Assembly (NCBI GenBank): GCA_016928155.1
Contig: JAFGLG010000009.1
Coordinates: forward strand, 123,688 to 187,687
Length of the DNA stretch: 64,000 nt
Direction of reading: 5' to 3'
From: Candidatus Woesearchaeota archaeon
GTDB taxonomy: Archaea > Nanobdellota > Nanobdellia > Woesearchaeales > JAFGLG01
Within the stretch, counting starts at the first letter, position 1. Each line of letters begins with the position of its first letter. Below the pieces are notes generated by a model. The model saw only the letters and a list, made by a program, of their open reading frames with translations, did no database searches and was not told the DNA's origin. The position numbers were made by a program, and so were the translations under genes. Below are positions 54,366 to 63,838 of the stretch, piece after piece.

Positions 54366-55217
54366 TCAATATAGAATAGGCGTGACCCAGACCTCGAGCA
54401 CAGCAGCAACAAGCAGGAGCAACAGGGAGATAATCAAAAGATCGGATGTATCAAGCACAATCTTCTCAAATCTCTTGGTGCCAAAATCATGATTGATGAC
54501 AGCAACAGAGATAATACCCCCGGCAAGGGCACCTACAAAATACGCAAGTATCTCAGGAATACCATGGACCGCATATCTCAGCACCGCAAAAGAGAAAACG
54601 TGAAAATAACCTGTGACCTTCTCCAGACCGATCTTGTGAGCCATATCGGCCAGGCCGAGCCTCATCACATTGCCCATGGCAGCACCGATGACAGTGGCGT
54701 TCCATGTCAAGATAAAAATCGCCCCGGCGCCATATAGGAAAGAGAAAAGCATAGAAAATGTCAAGACCTTCACATTATTAAAAAATACGACAGTGAAAGT
54801 CCTGTAATTACCGACAGCATGCCCCTGGACAGCAGTGTTTATCTGATTTATGGTATCTGTCTGCACAGAGAATACACTCTGCGCCAAGCCGGACGGCAAG
54901 ACCACATACCACACAGATGCTGCAAGGGTTATGCCGAAGAACAGCATCATGAAAAAATAGAGGGCTTTTGAATGCTGCTTGAGTATCTGCGTCTCATCAC
55001 CAAGCTCTATATCCTTCTGCTCCTCATACTTCAGTGTGTTGTACATCAGCGGGATCGCAGCAGTGACAGTGAAGAAGACAGATATCAAAGATGCATGCTG
55101 CTTGAAAATCCAGAGAGAGAGGAAAAGGGCAACAGAATAATACACAACACCCAGAAAAAAAATACGCTTAGGACTGTTCTCAGCTGAAAATGGGCTGGCA
55201 AAAGATTCGAGGACCAT
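54366..55217 (-). CDS. SpoIIM/DUF95-family membrane protein
   Basis: 283 residues with six or more helices, two near the N-terminus that the paralogue at 41178 lacks. The family core is FFNNVKVLTFSMLFSFLYGAG, WNATVIGAAMG and YAVHGIPEILAYFVGALAGG (compare LLPHGIFEVPAFILA). Function in archaea is not established. The promoter is shared, back to back, with the aIF2-beta gene (TTTAAATATTTATATATAAA, 55231-55250). Confidence 0.8.
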   Translation of the reverse strand: MVLESFASPFSAENSPKRIFFLGVVYYSVALFLSLWIFKQHASLISVFFTVTAAIPLMYNTLKYEEQKDIELGDETQILKQHSKALYFFMMLFFGITLAASVWYVVLPSGLAQSVFSVQTDTINQINTAVQGHAVGNYRTFTVVFFNNVKVLTFSMLFSFLYGAGAIFILTWNATVIGAAMGNVMRLGLADMAHKIGLEKVTGYFHVFSFAVLRYAVHGIPEILAYFVGALAGGIISVAVINHDFGTKRFEKIVLDTSDLLIISLLLLLVAAVLEVWVTPILY

Positions 55218-55303
55218 GTATAAGCCTTTTAAATATTTATATATAAATCTTTACATTGAAAATTTCGGTTAATTATATAAATAGATTGAATTTCCGGATA
55301 GGG

Positions 55304-55711
55304 ATGGATTATGAAAAGCTTCTTGATAGGGCCATAGAAAACCTCCCAAAGGAGATGGACAAGGGTGAAAGATTTGAAATCCCGAATGTAATGGGCCATA
55401 TCCAAGGCAATAAGACAATAATCAGCAATTTCAACCAGATAGCAGATGCGCTGAACAGAAAACCAGAACATGTCCTGAAATTCGTACTAAAAGAACTGGG
55501 AACGCCCGGTGACATCAGGAAAAATGAGGTGGTGTTCGGAAGCAAGGTATCAGCCAACAGGATCAATGAAAAAATAAAACAATATGCCTATGAGTTTGTG
55601 TTCTGCGCAGAATGCAAAAAGCCAGATACTATCCTCAAGAAAGAGGGGGGCATAACCTTCCTCAAATGCCAGGCATGCGGTTACAAACATGTCGTGAAAG
55701 CCAGCTTCTGA
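55304..55711 (+). CDS. Translation initiation factor aIF2 subunit beta
   Basis: 135 residues from ATG 55304 (TATA box TTATATAAATAG ~27 bp upstream; the longer frame from 55256 would start before the promoter). MDYEKLLDRAIENLP, RFEIPNVMGHIQGNKTIISNF, LKFVLKELGTPGDI, and the C4 zinc ribbon CAECKKPDTIL ... FLKCQACGYK are diagnostic. Part of the heterotrimer that brings Met-tRNAi to the ribosome. Confidence 0.95.
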   Translation: MDYEKLLDRAIENLPKEMDKGERFEIPNVMGHIQGNKTIISNFNQIADALNRKPEHVLKFVLKELGTPGDIRKNEVVFGSKVSANRINEKIKQYAYEFVFCAECKKPDTILKKEGGITFLKCQACGYKHVVKASF

Positions 55712-55722
55712 TCAGATATTTC

Positions 55723-55904
55723 TTGATACGGCTCTGCCCGGAATGTAGGTTAGTGGCATCAAGTCAAAGTCCTAATGAGTGATTTTCTGGCTGACAAAGG
55801 GGAAGCTCCCTACGGGAAATGTCAGCTTTGGATTGGTTTTAACAGAGACTTTGAAGCCACTAACCCGAGCGTTAGCAAGATTCCGGGCAGAGCGCCCTTG
55901 ATAC
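55723..55904. ncRNA. Candidate structured RNA or hairpin mobile element
   Basis: A rod of nested perfect stems: GCTCTGCCCGGAAT (55731-55744) with ATTCCGGGCAGAGC (55880-55893); GGTTAGTGGC (55748-55757) with GCCACTAACC (55856-55865); TCAAAGTC (55764-55771) with GACTTTGA (55847-55854); CTAAT/ATTGG; and GCTGACA (55790-55796) with TGTCAGC (55820-55826), closing on a GGGGAAGCTCCC hairpin. Asymmetric internal loops (10-14 nt on one side) favour an RNA; a TTGATAC direct repeat at both ends (55723-55729, 55898-55904) favours a transposed MITE. It matches no RNA family I know (not RNase P, SRP or tRNA). Strand undecided; GC content is far above the flanks. Confidence 0.6.
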
Positions 55905-55980
55905 ACATGTTTTATATCCAAAAGTCTTATCCTCTATCAGTCTTATGCGTTCTTATTTTTTTATGAACCTTAACATCATA

Positions 55981-56831
55981 TTGACCCTTACCTGTCTGAC
56001 ACACTGACCCCTTGATAGGTGATGGAAAATCTTGGGATAGAAAAATTTCAGATAAAAATCCAGAATCCGAGTCAAAAACAACGTTCTTATCCATTATTAT
56101 TTATTATCATATAAATATAATTTTTTATTTATGATTTCTTGTTTATCTGATTTTTTATAGTTTTTTTTTCTTTATTTATTATTTACTATATAGAAAACAA
56201 GATATAATAATATAATATAATAATATAATATAATAAAATAAATAATATAATAATATAATAAAAAACAAACAAGCAAACAAAAAAACAAACAAAAAAAGAA
56301 AATTTTGAGTATTGAGTGTTGGGGGACGTTGCGGAATAACAGCAAACAAGAGATTCTACAAATATCTATCCTGCTATTAAACAATGATTAGATCCATTAT
56401 GAATATATATAATATATTATATATTATAATAAAAGTATAATAGAATAAATAAAATATAATAATATAAAACAGATTTTTAAAACAGATTCCACATGTATAG
56501 ATATAGTGCTTAGAACTGATTAATTCTAACCAATCATTTCTTACATATCAAACATTTGCCGATTATCCCATTATATCTCATCCACAAACAACCTCCTGTA
56601 ATATATGGTGCGGATTTGACAAAAATCTAAACCTGACAAAATACCACTCAAAACACCAGATAAAAAACATATTCCAATGGAAATGAAGGGGTCAGTCCCC
56701 CCCTTAAAAACCAAGCACCATAATATATGAAAAAGTCTTAAAACTATCAATAATAATATCTCAGGCTGTTATGGGGAAAAGCAAACACCCAAACAAAAGA
56801 TTTATATACCTTTGTTTCGAGTGGAAATAAA
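55981..56831. other. oriC: Candidate replication origin upstream of cdc6
   Basis: About 850 bp without genes. TTCCAATGGAAATGAAGGGGT at 56672-56692 has the form of the archaeal origin recognition box (TTCCA-n-TGGAAA dyad followed by a G-run) and continues as AAGGGGTCAGT. The same 11-mer occurs in the opposite orientation at 56003-56013 (ACTGACCCCTT) with TTCCA further along. Between them, 56100-56480 is extremely AT-rich with ATAATATAATAT runs, suitable as unwinding element; a further G-run lies at 56320. The cdc6 TATA box TTTATATACC (56801-56810) closes the region. Oppositely oriented boxes flanking an AT tract beside cdc6 is the classical archaeal arrangement. Confidence 0.8.
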
Positions 56832-58049
56832 ATGAAGCAAAAAGGGTTGGGGGGATTTTTTGAATCATTTCTGGAAAAAGAGCCATTATTCAAAGATAAA
56901 AAGATACTCCAAGCATCATACACACCAGAGACAGTGCCCCACAGAGAGCAGCAGATAGAACAGATAGCAAATGTCCTGGCACCAAGCCTGAGATTAGAGA
57001 AGCCATCCAACCTATTCATCTACGGGAAGACCGGAACAGGGAAGACACTCTCAACAAAATACACCCTCAACAAGCTCCTTGAAGTGGCAAAAAAACAGAA
57101 CATCCCACTACGCGTATCATACATAAACTGCAAACTAAAGAAGGTCGCTGACACAGAATACCGCCTTGTCGCGCAATTAATCAAAGATCTCGGGAGAGAG
57201 ATACCCCCCACAGGGTTGCCGACAGATGAGGTGTACAAGATATTCTTCAATATACTGGACTCAAAAAAACAGCTTCTCATAATAATACTCGATGAGATAG
57301 ACCAGCTGGTCAAGAAGGCAGGCGACGAAATATTATATAATTTCACAAGAGTCAACCCTGAGCTGGAAAACTCGCAAATAACGATTGTCGGCATATCCAA
57401 TGACCTCATGTTCACCGACACGCTCGATCCAAGAGTAAAAAGCTCATTGTCAGAAGAAGAACAGGATTTCCCACCCTACAACGCGATGCAGCTCCAGGAT
57501 ATACTGTACCAGAGATCAAGGCAGGCATTCAAGGAAAGCACAATAAGCTCAGGAGTGGTCGAGAAGTGCGCCGCTTACGCAGCAAGAGAGCACGGGGATG
57601 CCAGGAGAGCCCTCGAGCTCCTCAGGGTCGCAGGAGAGATATGCGAGAGAAAAGGCCACACAAAGGTCCAGATAGAGCATATAGACGAAGCAGAAGACAA
57701 GATAGAACGGGACAGGATAGTGGAGATAATAAAGACGCAGCCGAAGCAGTTCCAGGTTACCCTCTATTCGATATTCCACATATCACTCAATAAGAACGGA
57801 CAGATATTCACAGGAGACATATACGAAATTTACAAGAGGATATGCAACCAACTCGGCCTAAGACCCCTAACACAGAGGAGACTGTCAGACATAATCGCAG
57901 AACTCGACATGCTCGGGATAATCAACGCAAAAGTAATTTCTAAGGGAAGATACGGAAGGACAAGAGAGATCACACTCGCAACACCAGACGAAGCAAACCA
58001 GAAATTCAGAGAAATTCTAGAGAAAGAACTCGGCCTGATAAGATATTAA
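56832..58049 (+). CDS. cdc6: Origin-binding initiator Orc1/Cdc6
   Basis: 405 residues. AAA+ motifs: Walker A IYGKTGTGKTLST (~63-75), Walker B IIILDEIDQL, sensor 1 VGISNDLMF, and EHGDARRALELLR sensor 2; PHREQQIEQIANVLAPSL is the N-terminal family signature. The C-terminal winged helix (residues ~310-400, FTGDIYEIYKRICNQLG ... LSDIIAELDMLGII) reads origin boxes. ATG lies 27 bp after the TATA box. First gene of an operon with both Pol D subunits. Confidence 0.96.
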   Translation: MKQKGLGGFFESFLEKEPLFKDKKILQASYTPETVPHREQQIEQIANVLAPSLRLEKPSNLFIYGKTGTGKTLSTKYTLNKLLEVAKKQNIPLRVSYINCKLKKVADTEYRLVAQLIKDLGREIPPTGLPTDEVYKIFFNILDSKKQLLIIILDEIDQLVKKAGDEILYNFTRVNPELENSQITIVGISNDLMFTDTLDPRVKSSLSEEEQDFPPYNAMQLQDILYQRSRQAFKESTISSGVVEKCAAYAAREHGDARRALELLRVAGEICERKGHTKVQIEHIDEAEDKIERDRIVEIIKTQPKQFQVTLYSIFHISLNKNGQIFTGDIYEIYKRICNQLGLRPLTQRRLSDIIAELDMLGIINAKVISKGRYGRTREITLATPDEANQKFREILEKELGLIRY

Positions 58050-58055
58050 GGCAAA

Positions 58056-59609
58056 ATGGAACCGAAAAAAGAGATAATAAGATATTTTTTGGAAAAAGGG
58101 ATACTCATCAGCAAAGAGCTAGCCCAGAAGCTAAGCCAAGAAGACCTCAAGACCCTCAAGGAAAAAATAAACGGAAAAAACATGCTCCTTCTGGACAATG
58201 AGGTCATGGAGATGCTCAAAAGGGATCCGGGCGCTGAGATGGACTGGCAAGGAGTCGAAAAACTCAAGGCCGGCCTGGAGAAGAAGAAAAACCTCGGCGC
58301 ATACAAGGAGGCGCTCAGCTCAATAAAGACAGCTGAAAAGAACCCGGAGAACTCCCAAGGCGTCGAGATAACCGTGTCTCACCAGACTGTCCCAAGAAAG
58401 ATCGAGGTGCAGGATTTTGTAAAGCACCTAAACAACAGATATGAGGCAATCAGGAACCTGCTGTTAGGCAGGCAAGAGCTCAAGAACTCAACATCAATAA
58501 ACAAGCTGTTCATGAAAAAAGAGAAGGACACAGTCTCAATCATCGGCCTTGTCACAGAAAAAAGACTCTCCAAGAACGGCAATTGGATGTTCACAATCGA
58601 AGACCCGACAGGCACAATAAAAACAATAATAAACAAGAACAAGCCAGAGCAATTCGAGACAGCGACGAACACCTGCCTTGATGAGGTGGTGGGTGTCGTG
58701 GGCGTATTCTCAAAAGACATCATATTCGGCAACAGCATCTTCTACCCTGATGTCCCCCTGACAAAGGAGCTCAAGAAGAGCCCCGACCAGACATATGCCA
58801 TATTCATCAGCGACCTACACTTCGGCCTAAACGTGTTCCTCCAAGAGAACCTCGAAAGGTTCATCAAATGGATCAGGGGGGAAATCGGGAATGACGGGCA
58901 GAAAGCCATCTCATCCAAAATAAAATATCTTTTCATAATCGGGGACCTGGTGGAAGGTGTCGGCATCTACCCCGGGCAGGAGAATGACCTGAAAATAAAG
59001 GACATCTATGCGCAATATGAAGCCCTTTCAGTGTTCCTCAAGCAGATACCAAGCAGCATCAGCATCATCATATGCCCGGGAAACCACGACGCAATGAGAA
59101 TAGCAGAACCACAACCCCCACTCTACATGGATTTCGCCAAACCACTCTACGAAATGAAAAATGTGCATATGGTGTCAAACCCGAGCTGCATAAACATCCA
59201 CAAGAGCAAAGGATTCCCGGGCTTCGATGTCCTGATGTACCACGGATTCAGCTTCACATACTACGGCGACAATGTGGAATCAATAAGGCTGCAGGGCGGG
59301 ATGGAAAGACCGGATCTCATAATGAGATTCCTCCTCCAGAGGAGGCACCTTGCGCCCACCCACACATCGACACTCTACATACCAGACACAGGCAAAGACC
59401 CACTTGTCATAGACAAGGTGCCGGACTTCTTCGTGTCAGGGCACATACACAGGACAGCGGTCGCCAATTACCGCAATGTGACGATAATAAACAGCTCGTG
59501 CTGGGTATCACAGACAGACTACCAAGAAAAGGTAGGACTGAAGCCCCAGCCGGCAAGAGTCCCTATCGTGGACCTGCAGACGCGGGAGGCGAAGATACTG
59601 AAATTCTAA
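58056..59609 (+). CDS. polB: DNA polymerase D small subunit DP1 (exonuclease)
   Basis: 517 residues. An OB domain (SIIGLVTEKRLSKNGNWMFTIED) precedes the calcineurin-like phosphoesterase: ISDLHFG, IIGDLVEGVGIYPGQENDL, CPGNHDAMR, MYHGFSF and VSGHIHRTA. In DP1 these residues form the Mre11-like 3'-5' proofreading site and all are present. It begins six bases after cdc6 and is followed by DP2 with a one-base gap. Confidence 0.95.
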   Translation: MEPKKEIIRYFLEKGILISKELAQKLSQEDLKTLKEKINGKNMLLLDNEVMEMLKRDPGAEMDWQGVEKLKAGLEKKKNLGAYKEALSSIKTAEKNPENSQGVEITVSHQTVPRKIEVQDFVKHLNNRYEAIRNLLLGRQELKNSTSINKLFMKKEKDTVSIIGLVTEKRLSKNGNWMFTIEDPTGTIKTIINKNKPEQFETATNTCLDEVVGVVGVFSKDIIFGNSIFYPDVPLTKELKKSPDQTYAIFISDLHFGLNVFLQENLERFIKWIRGEIGNDGQKAISSKIKYLFIIGDLVEGVGIYPGQENDLKIKDIYAQYEALSVFLKQIPSSISIIICPGNHDAMRIAEPQPPLYMDFAKPLYEMKNVHMVSNPSCINIHKSKGFPGFDVLMYHGFSFTYYGDNVESIRLQGGMERPDLIMRFLLQRRHLAPTHTSTLYIPDTGKDPLVIDKVPDFFVSGHIHRTAVANYRNVTIINSSCWVSQTDYQEKVGLKPQPARVPIVDLQTREAKILKF

Positions 59610-59610
59610 A

Positions 59611-62600
59611 ATGCAAGCCAGCCAACAAGTCCAGCAATACTTCGACAAGCTCAATGACGAACTAAGAAGATCGTATGAGTTCGCCCAGGAAGCGAGGTCC
59701 AAGGGATATGATCCTGAAGACAAAGTAAACATACCGCTCGCCAAGGATATAGCAGAAAGAGTGGAAGGCCTCATAAGCGCAGTGTGCCAGCAGATACTCG
59801 GCTCAGGTGTGGCGCAGAGGATAAGACAGCTGGAAGAGAAATTCGGATCATTGGACTGGAGAGTCGCCATGATCGTGGCAGAGGAGGTCGCAAAGCAGAA
59901 ATATTTCAAGGCATCATCACAAAAAGAAGCGATTGAAGTCGGGATACGGGTGGGGCTGGCCTACATAACCCTTGGCGTGATCGCCGCACCGCTCGAAGGA
60001 TTCATAGAGCTCAGAGAAAAGTCAAGACGGGACGGGAAGAAATACCTGTCATTATTCTTCGCAGGGCCGATAAGAGCAGCAGGAGGCACAGCAGGAGCAG
60101 TATCTGTCATAATCGCCGATTATGTGAGAAAAAGGATGGGTTATGAAAGGTACGATCCTGAAGAGCCAGAGATAAAGAGAAGCGTGATGGAGATACTGGA
60201 TTACCATGAAAGAATCACAAACCTACAATATTTTCCATCCGAGAAGGAAGTCGAGTTCATCGTCAGGAACCTGGGTGTAGAGATAAACGGCGACCCGACC
60301 GAAGAACTGGAAGTGTCAAACTACAAAGACCTGCCGAGAATAGAGACAAACAGGCTCAGAGGCGGGATGTGCCTTGTCCTCGCAGAGGGGATAGCGCAGA
60401 AATCACCGAAGCTATGGAAAAGGCTGAAAGAATGGGGCAAGGAATACGGTCTAGAATGGGATTTCCTCGAAGGTTTCCTAGAGCTCCAGAAAACAATGAA
60501 AGCAAAAGGCGTAGTGCGGGAAAAACAGGAAAAAGGGATAACCCCAAACTACACTTACATTAAGGACCTCGTGGCAGGCAGGCCTGTGCTCAGCTATCCT
60601 CTCCAGAAAGGGGGTTTCAGGCTCAGATACGGGAGATCAAGGACAAGCGGGTTTGCAGCAGACTGCCTCCATCCGGCGACAATGGTGCTGCTCAACAATT
60701 ACATAGCCACAGGCACACAGCTGAAAGTGGAAAGGCCGGGCAAAGCAACAGTCATAAGCCCATGCGACACGATAGAAGGGCCGATAATCCGCCTAGACAA
60801 CGGCTCTGTGGTCCTTGTCGAAAGCGAATCACAGGCGAGACAACTGCGTGACCAGGTCTCAGAGATAATATTTCTCGGCGACATACTAGTCAACTATGGG
60901 GATTTTTCAGAGAACAACCATGTCCTCGTGCCGGCCGGATACTGTGAAGAATGGCACATAAGAGAGATGGAAAGGGCGACAGTGAACATGTTCGGAAGCC
61001 TGGACATAGAAAAGCTGGCAGAATACCTCGACATGAACCACGGCACCCTGACCAGCATAATGAAGAACACAAAACACAGGATAGACTTCAACACAGCCCA
61101 TCATATATCAAGCAAACTCGGGGTGCCATTGCATCCGAGATTCACATACCACTGGAAGGAGCTGAAGAAAGAAGACCTTGCAGAGCTGATCTCCTGGCTG
61201 GACCACGGCAGGACAGAGATACAAAACAACCAGATAGAGAAAATCATCCTCCAGAAATCAGAAAGCAAAAGGCACCTGGAGAAGATAGGCATACCCCATA
61301 TGCTCGTCAACAATGAATTCATCGTCATAGAGAAAGACGACGCAAAGGCACTGCTCCACTCATTGGGATTCACGCGGGGAAAACCGGGAGCTGCCACGGA
61401 TGAAACAAGCGAGGATGTCCTCAGCACAATAAACAAAATCTCCAAAATGAAAATAATGGACAAATCAGGAACATTCATCGGCTCCAGGATGGGGAGGCCT
61501 GAGAAGGCGAAAATGCGAAAACTCAAAGGGAGCCCCCATGTGCTCTTCCCTGTCGGCGAAGAAGGCGGGAGGATGAGATCTTTCCAGGCTGCGATGGCAG
61601 CAGGACGGATCACAGCAGACTTCCCGATATTCCTCTGCGAGAAATGCGAAAAAGAGACAATATTCTCAGTGTGCGAGGACTGCGGCGCGAAGACCAAAAA
61701 GAAGCACCTATGCAATGTCTGCGGGCCCCAAGACGAGAAGCAGTGCAAAAAACACGGCGACAATACAAGCCATGTGACAAAATCCATAGACATAAAGGCA
61801 TACTTCGACAAATTCCTGAAACAGATAAAGACAAAAAATTACCCTGATATGATAAAAGGGGTCAAGGGAACGAGCAACAGGGACCATGTGCCAGAGCACC
61901 CGATAAAAGGCATACTCAGAGCAGAGAACAGGATATATGTCAACAAGGACGGCACAACAAGATATGACATGATAGAGATGCCCATAACCCATTTCAAACC
62001 CAGGGAAATCAGGGCGCCAATAGAGAAACTGAAGCAACTGGGCTACACAAGAGATATAAACGGAAAAGAGCTCACAGACAAGAACCAGATAATTGAGCTG
62101 CTCCCCCAGGACATAATACTCCCATCATGCGACACAAGCCCAGATGACAAAGCGGATGATACACTCCTCAATGTCTGCAATTATATCGACGACCTGCTCG
62201 AGAAGCTCTACCGCCTGCCAAGATTCTATAACCTGAACAGCAAGCATGACCTGATCGGGCACCTGATTGTCGGCCTAGCGCCCCACACATCAGCCGGGAT
62301 ACTCGGCAGGATCATAGGATTCTCAAATACACAGGGCATGTTCTGCCACCCCATGATGCATGCAGCAATGAGAAGAAACTGCGACGGGGACGAGGCCTGC
62401 GTCATGATGCTCATGGATTCCCTGCTGAATTTCTCAAGAAGCTTCCTCCCTGACAAGAGGGGGTCGAGGACAATGGATGCACCGCTCGTACTGACAAGCA
62501 CGCTCATACCATCTGAGATAGATGATGAAGTGCATGGAATGGATGTCGCTTATGAATACCCTCTCGAGCTCTATCATGCAGCACTGGAATACAAGTATCC

Positions 62601-63132
62601 ATGGGAAGTCAAGATAGATCAGATAAAGCACAGGCTGGGGACAGAAAAGCAGTATGAAAAGATGGGTTTCACCCATGACACAACAGACTTCAATCTCGGG
62701 GTTCGAGTCAGCTCATACAAGACAATCCCGACCATGGAAGACAAGATGAAAGGCCAGATGGAGCTGGCTGAGAAGATAAGGGCAGTGAACGTCGGTGATG
62801 TCGCGCGGCTTGTGATAGAGAAGCATTTCCTCAAAGACATAAAAGGGAATCTCAGGAAATTCTCAACACAGAAATTCAGATGCGGCAAATGCAATGAAAA
62901 ATTCAGGAGACCGCCCCTTTCAGGGAAATGCACCAACTGCGGCGGCGACATAATATTCACAATCTCTGAAGGATCAATAATCAAATATCTTGAACCGAGC
63001 CTGAGCCTGGCTTCAAAGTACAATGTACCCATATATCTCAAGCAGACACTAGACCTGCTCCAAAGAAGAGTGGACGGGGTCTTCGGCAAGGAAAAGGAAA
63101 AGCAGCAAGGGCTCGGCAGATGGTTCGGATAA
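59611..63132 (+). CDS. polC: DNA polymerase D large subunit DP2 (catalytic)
   Basis: 1173 residues, typical for DP2 without intein. SLFFAGPIRAAGGTAGAVSV, RSRTSGFAADCLHPATMV, a zinc-binding region (CEKCEK...CEDCG...CNVCG, ~676-715), the double-psi-barrel active site RRNCDGDEACVMMLMDSLL (~921-939) and a C-terminal zinc ribbon (CGKCNEKF...CTNCGG). Some DP2 genes have an intein at the active-site motif; here the motif is continuous. With PCNA, MCM and Cdc6 nearby, this is the replicative polymerase. Confidence 0.95.
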   Translation: MQASQQVQQYFDKLNDELRRSYEFAQEARSKGYDPEDKVNIPLAKDIAERVEGLISAVCQQILGSGVAQRIRQLEEKFGSLDWRVAMIVAEEVAKQKYFKASSQKEAIEVGIRVGLAYITLGVIAAPLEGFIELREKSRRDGKKYLSLFFAGPIRAAGGTAGAVSVIIADYVRKRMGYERYDPEEPEIKRSVMEILDYHERITNLQYFPSEKEVEFIVRNLGVEINGDPTEELEVSNYKDLPRIETNRLRGGMCLVLAEGIAQKSPKLWKRLKEWGKEYGLEWDFLEGFLELQKTMKAKGVVREKQEKGITPNYTYIKDLVAGRPVLSYPLQKGGFRLRYGRSRTSGFAADCLHPATMVLLNNYIATGTQLKVERPGKATVISPCDTIEGPIIRLDNGSVVLVESESQARQLRDQVSEIIFLGDILVNYGDFSENNHVLVPAGYCEEWHIREMERATVNMFGSLDIEKLAEYLDMNHGTLTSIMKNTKHRIDFNTAHHISSKLGVPLHPRFTYHWKELKKEDLAELISWLDHGRTEIQNNQIEKIILQKSESKRHLEKIGIPHMLVNNEFIVIEKDDAKALLHSLGFTRGKPGAATDETSEDVLSTINKISKMKIMDKSGTFIGSRMGRPEKAKMRKLKGSPHVLFPVGEEGGRMRSFQAAMAAGRITADFPIFLCEKCEKETIFSVCEDCGAKTKKKHLCNVCGPQDEKQCKKHGDNTSHVTKSIDIKAYFDKFLKQIKTKNYPDMIKGVKGTSNRDHVPEHPIKGILRAENRIYVNKDGTTRYDMIEMPITHFKPREIRAPIEKLKQLGYTRDINGKELTDKNQIIELLPQDIILPSCDTSPDDKADDTLLNVCNYIDDLLEKLYRLPRFYNLNSKHDLIGHLIVGLAPHTSAGILGRIIGFSNTQGMFCHPMMHAAMRRNCDGDEACVMMLMDSLLNFSRSFLPDKRGSRTMDAPLVLTSTLIPSEIDDEVHGMDVAYEYPLELYHAALEYKYPWEVKIDQIKHRLGTEKQYEKMGFTHDTTDFNLGVRVSSYKTIPTMEDKMKGQMELAEKIRAVNVGDVARLVIEKHFLKDIKGNLRKFSTQKFRCGKCNEKFRRPPLSGKCTNCGGDIIFTISEGSIIKYLEPSLSLASKYNVPIYLKQTLDLLQRRVDGVFGKEKEKQQGLGRWFG

Positions 63133-63838
63133 GAAAGCCCGCCAAGACCAAATACTATCCCTATAAAATATAATAAACTCTCAAATGTTATAAACTCTCT
63201 ATACAACATAATAATCTACCAAACATAATGATTCACCCAACATAATGATCCACTTCAACCCGCGCATAATCTCCTAATTAATTTCAATATACTTAATATA
63301 TCCTGAGCATACCGTGATCAATCACGGCAGGGGACTATCCCCAAATCATGATACAGCATATAATACCCGGATCATAATACAAAAACAATATGACAAAATA
63401 CAACAATATGGTGATATGGCTCCAATAAGTATCCCAGATGATAACCCAACACCCTGATCCTTACAAAATAAATACAAAAATACAAAAGAAATTATTACAA
63501 AATATCAAAAAATGAAATAATGATTAATTCAAAGCGATTTTTGTCTTTCTTTTTGCTTAATAATCAGATAAATTACCTCTATTGATTATTTTGGCATATA
63601 ATATTGTCTTTTTTATTTTTCGGGGTTGTAATATGCTATTTAACCAATTTTTTGCTACTGGAGAATAGGTACGTTAACGAAACATTTATATAGGGGCACA
63701 CCCTCTCTCATAGTCAATTCCAGTGAGAAAAGTATATCCATAACAAAGAGGTCTTAGGTCATTTTTGCAATAAAAAAGGGATTTCCTGATTGATTATAGA
63801 GGGGATAGACTCTCCAATAACTTGTGCGGGCTGATAAA
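63133..63838. other. Non-coding region with twin hairpins and a long leader
   Basis: No gene is seen in these 706 bp. Just downstream of polC, AACATAATGAT is repeated (near 63220 and 63236). CCGTGAT-CA-ATCACGG (63310-63325) is followed at once by GGGGA-CTA-TCCCC, two adjacent hairpins that may end transcription. CATTTATATAGG near 63685 is a good TATA box, but it lies ~150 bp before the next start, giving a long leader with possible secondary structure. Confidence 0.5.

Noticed and set aside
55775..55966. 63-codon frame within the rod-like element
   Set aside because: Runs through base-paired arms of the fold and shows no coding bias or domain.
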